DNA of 64,000 nucleotides. Origin: Chromobotia macracanthus (Eukaryota; Chordata; Actinopteri; Cypriniformes; Botiidae). Location: the NCBI GenBank assembly GCA_036877525.1, contig JAZGTH010000015.1:8145001-8209000 (forward strand). Direction: 5' to 3'. The notes under the pieces were generated by a model. The model saw only the letters and a program-made list of their open reading frames with translations, made no database searches and was not told the DNA's origin. A program made the position numbers and the translations under genes. Positions 60,898-64,000 of the stretch are shown here, piece by piece (positions within the stretch are counted from its first letter, which is position 1; each line of letters opens with the position of its first letter).

Positions 60898-62229
60898 GTA
60901 AGGCTTCCGTGTGCTTTCCCCACATTTTAAAATAACTAAGCATATTTTATTATGACTTTCCTTAGCTTAAGATTTATTACATAACTAAGCACATGGTTGG
61001 TTTATAAATTGGTTGCAAGTGAAACCTGTTGTTTGCTGTGCAAAAGTCAGCTGACTGTTATAATAACGCTGTTTTAATATGCATTGGCCCGTTTAACGCG
61101 TTTTTCTTTGCTTTCTCGTTTCTTTGTTTAACATAGAATGCAATCTTGAGTATATTGGCAGCAGGGGCACGTGACTCTCTGTATCGTATTTCGGCTCCTT
61201 GAGTTGTTTTGCAGAGTCGATTTAACGTTTTCAACACCCAGTCGTAAGCATGTTGGCCTCAGTGTGGGATTAGTTATGTTAATGGAGAAAAAAGCTTTCC
61301 TACGACCATCAAGCATTGGAATTAAATGTTTGGAAAATGGGTTGGGGGGAGGGGTTTGTGTGCGTGCACGCGCGCTGGTTTCTCAGAAAGAGCATATAGA
61401 CTCAACTTCATTTTTTTATTGACACAGTAATGCATGTTTTCAGGTGTTAACAAATCCACGTGAAATTCAGAATTAGGGCCGATTTAGGTTTAACCTACAT
61501 TGTTGCATAGAGACCATTTGGTGTCTCCAATCCCCGATTAGACCATTTGATTTATTACCAGCTGAAATGAGTTTTCTATATTTATTCTGTATACAGGGTC
61601 TGTTCATTAGACATTATCAACCTTACTGTTTTCTCTGTTGCATTCAGTTTGAATATGCTCTAGGAAGATCATTCAAATCCAAATTAAATTAAATTCAAAT
61701 TAAAGGTCTGGCACACGCACTTGCATCAGTGTTGGTGTATTTGAGTCTTGGGAGGTTATTTAGTTAAAACACTATTGTTTGTATACTGTCGATCATATAT
61801 CATCTGAAACATCAGGCCACTAATATCAGTGTCCCCTGGGCTCACATCCTTCTGTTTTTAGGTGCTAAAATAGGTACTGGAGAATTTGAGTGCAGTGAAA
61901 TTTTTTGTGCAGGTCATTTTCAGTTAGAAACAGCATGTAGATGCAGAAAATAAAGATGTGTTAATAATGGAGGTCTAATATTGACAGAGCATAGTACAAA
62001 ACAAAGAATTTGTTGCAGGTTGCCATGGTGACCCATAAACTCACCAATATGGGCTTGAATTCTGGAATAATTCAGATGTATTTTTCTCAGTGTCATGTTT
62101 TAAACATAAGGCAAGTGGGACGTCATAAGTCAGGTTTATAAAATGTCCCAGAGGATCAAAGTATGTGTGAAATTCTGCAGGGGTTTTACCCAGTGTCTCT
62201 GTCACACTCTGTCTTTTCTTGTTTTTCAG

Positions 62230-62650
62230 ACAAGATGGAAGTTTCTGTCGCTGTGGTGCTTTTGTCTTACTTTGCTCCAGCTCTGGGTGAGTGCTTTTGT
62301 CTCGTCTTTTATTTACTCTACTGATTTTATTGAATCGTGTGGTGTTTACAGTTGCCTTTGGAGAGCTGCAAGTCCACTTAATGACATCTGAATCTCTGTA
62401 GCTTTTCACAACTCTGTGCTTTTTCCTACTTTATGTAATTTTTCTGAGAAATCAGTGTTTATAAAAAGTGGGAGTTTTCCTAATGCATTTATTGTGTCTA
62501 TTGAAAATAAAATTAAACAAAAAGACTACACAAAGTTATTGTTGTATTGGCTATTCACACTGGCTTTCCTTTAGATTTAACATTATTTGGTGAATTAGCC
62601 TCTGTGTGTCTCTGTGTATGCAGGGTCAGCTTTTGGCAGGGAAATGCCAG
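62230..62650 (+). CDS. First coding exons of a signal-peptide protein (continues beyond the window)
   Basis: An exon starts at 62230 after TTTTTCAG. ATG is at 62235 in the context ACAAGATGG, and the exon ends at 62286 before GTGAGT. A second, very short exon of 27 bases lies at 62624-62650, between TATGCAG and GTAAGTG. Both junctions are phase 1. The encoded start is MEVSVAVVLLSYFAPALG, then SAFGREMP. Residues 1-18 form a classical signal peptide with likely cleavage after ALG or SAFG, so the product is secreted or a type I membrane protein. The remainder lies past position 64000, and I do not recognise the family from 26 residues. Confidence 0.6.
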
Positions 62651-64000
62651 GTAAGTGTGTAGAGAGTTAGAGGCACTGAAAACCGAGCAGAATTTAGGGC
62701 TGTGCTTTTGCCTCACCAGTTTGAATGGGGCTTTTTATGGCAAGGTTTGTTTGTGTTTGTCAATAACGCAGAGTGCTATTTTGACATGTTTTTAGCTGAT
62801 TTGTTTAATTGGTATATCTGGCTCTTGTTTTGGCTTCAACCTGTGGCTTACGGTTCCACCTTTCCCTAAAGGGTTTTGAGAAAATTTCATGAAGTAACAC
62901 AACTCTTTCAGCGTGAGGCTGGAGACTGTTTCCTGTGTGTGCCAGTGCAGATCATGTTGTATCAGCCCTGAGTACATGCAGTTCTGTAGCTCCAATAGCA
63001 GGAACTTTGACACTGTGACTTTTTTTTATATTGACCTTGGCTATTATAAAAAATACTCTGTGTTTTCACGTAAGATTTGTCCAGTGTTAATTAAAATATT
63101 TTAAGTTCTGTGGCTCTTGTTGACCCTTTGGATTTCGTGGAGCTTTGCTGCATTCTCAGACTCTTATTTTGTGGTGTTAACACAAACATTTGACTACATT
63201 TATGCATTCAGACACACACATGCTTACAATTGGGAACTCTCATAAACGTACATGCAGTGACTATTTTTTGCATACAGGAAAGTTTTTGTATGAAGCATTG
63301 TTTGTTGTTTATAAATGGGATCGGAAGAGGGAGAGAGAGAGCTAGAGATCATTAGGGATAACCAAAATCCTACTTTCAGACCATTCATAATGTGTAATGG
63401 GAAATTTGGAGCAATGCCTTCGATGTTGTTTACAGAGAGCAGCTTCTCTTAAAGTCAGCTGTGGCACTTTAAAAACAGGAAAGTCTTTTATTACCCCATT
63501 GATCTTTTTTGTGACAAAACAGCAACATATAATGTAAAGTAACATTTTCTGCCAAAAGTCTGTTTAATACCAAAATACCAAATATGATCTTTGGAAGGGG
63601 TTATTATAAAACCTGTCATCACAAAAGAAAGAATAAATCTGTTCTTTGAGTACTTTAAAGATCTTGTGTCATATTGTACTCATGTATAGTCAAGTGTGGT
63701 GATGATATTAATTAAAAGTTGCTTCCTGTTGATAAATCTGAAGTGGTCAGGTGGTCAGGTTGGTCACAATGTGAGTGTGAACTCTCTCTTACATGTTTGT
63801 GCACATGCTTTTTGAAGATATTTACATTGTGCACATTTTACACTCTTTTCTGGCTGTACTGTACATGTATGTGCTTGTGCCTGAACATATTTCCTGTTGA
63901 AGTATGTGTGTGCATCTATAGCATTTATTAATGTCACACTAGTGTATTAAAATGTTCAACTAATACTTTACGGTAGCCTTAAGTGTTGTTTTTTTTAAAT
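62651..64000 (+). other. Intron of the last gene
   Basis: No further exon with a matching phase was recognised before the window ends. The sequence is AT-rich with short unsupported open frames. Confidence 0.4.

Noticed and set aside
1..64000. CRISPR arrays, operons, tRNA or rRNA genes
   Set aside because: The window is vertebrate nuclear DNA. No repeat-spacer array was seen, and no cloverleaf with A and B boxes was convincing by eye.

Overview
The window looks like a chromosome segment from a ray-finned (teleost) fish. The DNA is AT-rich. Genes are split by GT-AG introns. There are a Tc1-type transposon with about 200-base inverted ends, small inverted-repeat elements with short target duplications, many microsatellites, and fish-like orthologues of vertebrate genes. 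I cannot name the species.

Layout. Positions 1-14,000 (+) hold most of kcnn4, the intermediate-conductance Ca2+-activated K+ channel; its first exon lies upstream of the window. Positions 16,165-19,383 (-) hold an unusual C2H2 zinc-finger gene whose two finger clusters are separated by sixteen 9-residue repeats; a promoter with an NRF1 motif lies near 19,970. Positions 20,828-22,809 (-) hold a badly damaged but intron-containing copy of smg9, missing the GTPase P-loop region. Positions 24,958-26,540 hold a nearly complete Tc1-like transposon. Positions 28,057-32,659 (+) hold two tandem, GPI-anchored, two-domain Ly6/uPAR genes. Positions 34,537-42,660 (-) hold ywhab (14-3-3 beta). Positions 45,725-48,535 (+) hold a complete nine-exon paraoxonase gene. 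Positions 49,061-52,244 (-) hold six exons encoding only the PH domain and proline-rich tail of an ELMO protein. From about 60,600 (+) a gene begins that encodes a signal-peptide protein; only its first two coding exons are inside the window.

The group kcnn4 - smg9 - Ly6/uPAR recalls the human 19q13.31 neighbourhood (KCNN4, SMG9, PLAUR, LYPD5), so the left half appears to be an ancient linkage in which the smg9 member has decayed. These are independent genes rather than an operon-like system. The items most worth a second look are the smg9 remnant, the ELMO PH-only gene, the repeat-containing zinc-finger protein, and the sequence differences in the channel and Ly6 proteins. Exon coordinates were read by eye from splice signals and frame continuity. 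No database search was run, and all family comparisons are from memory.
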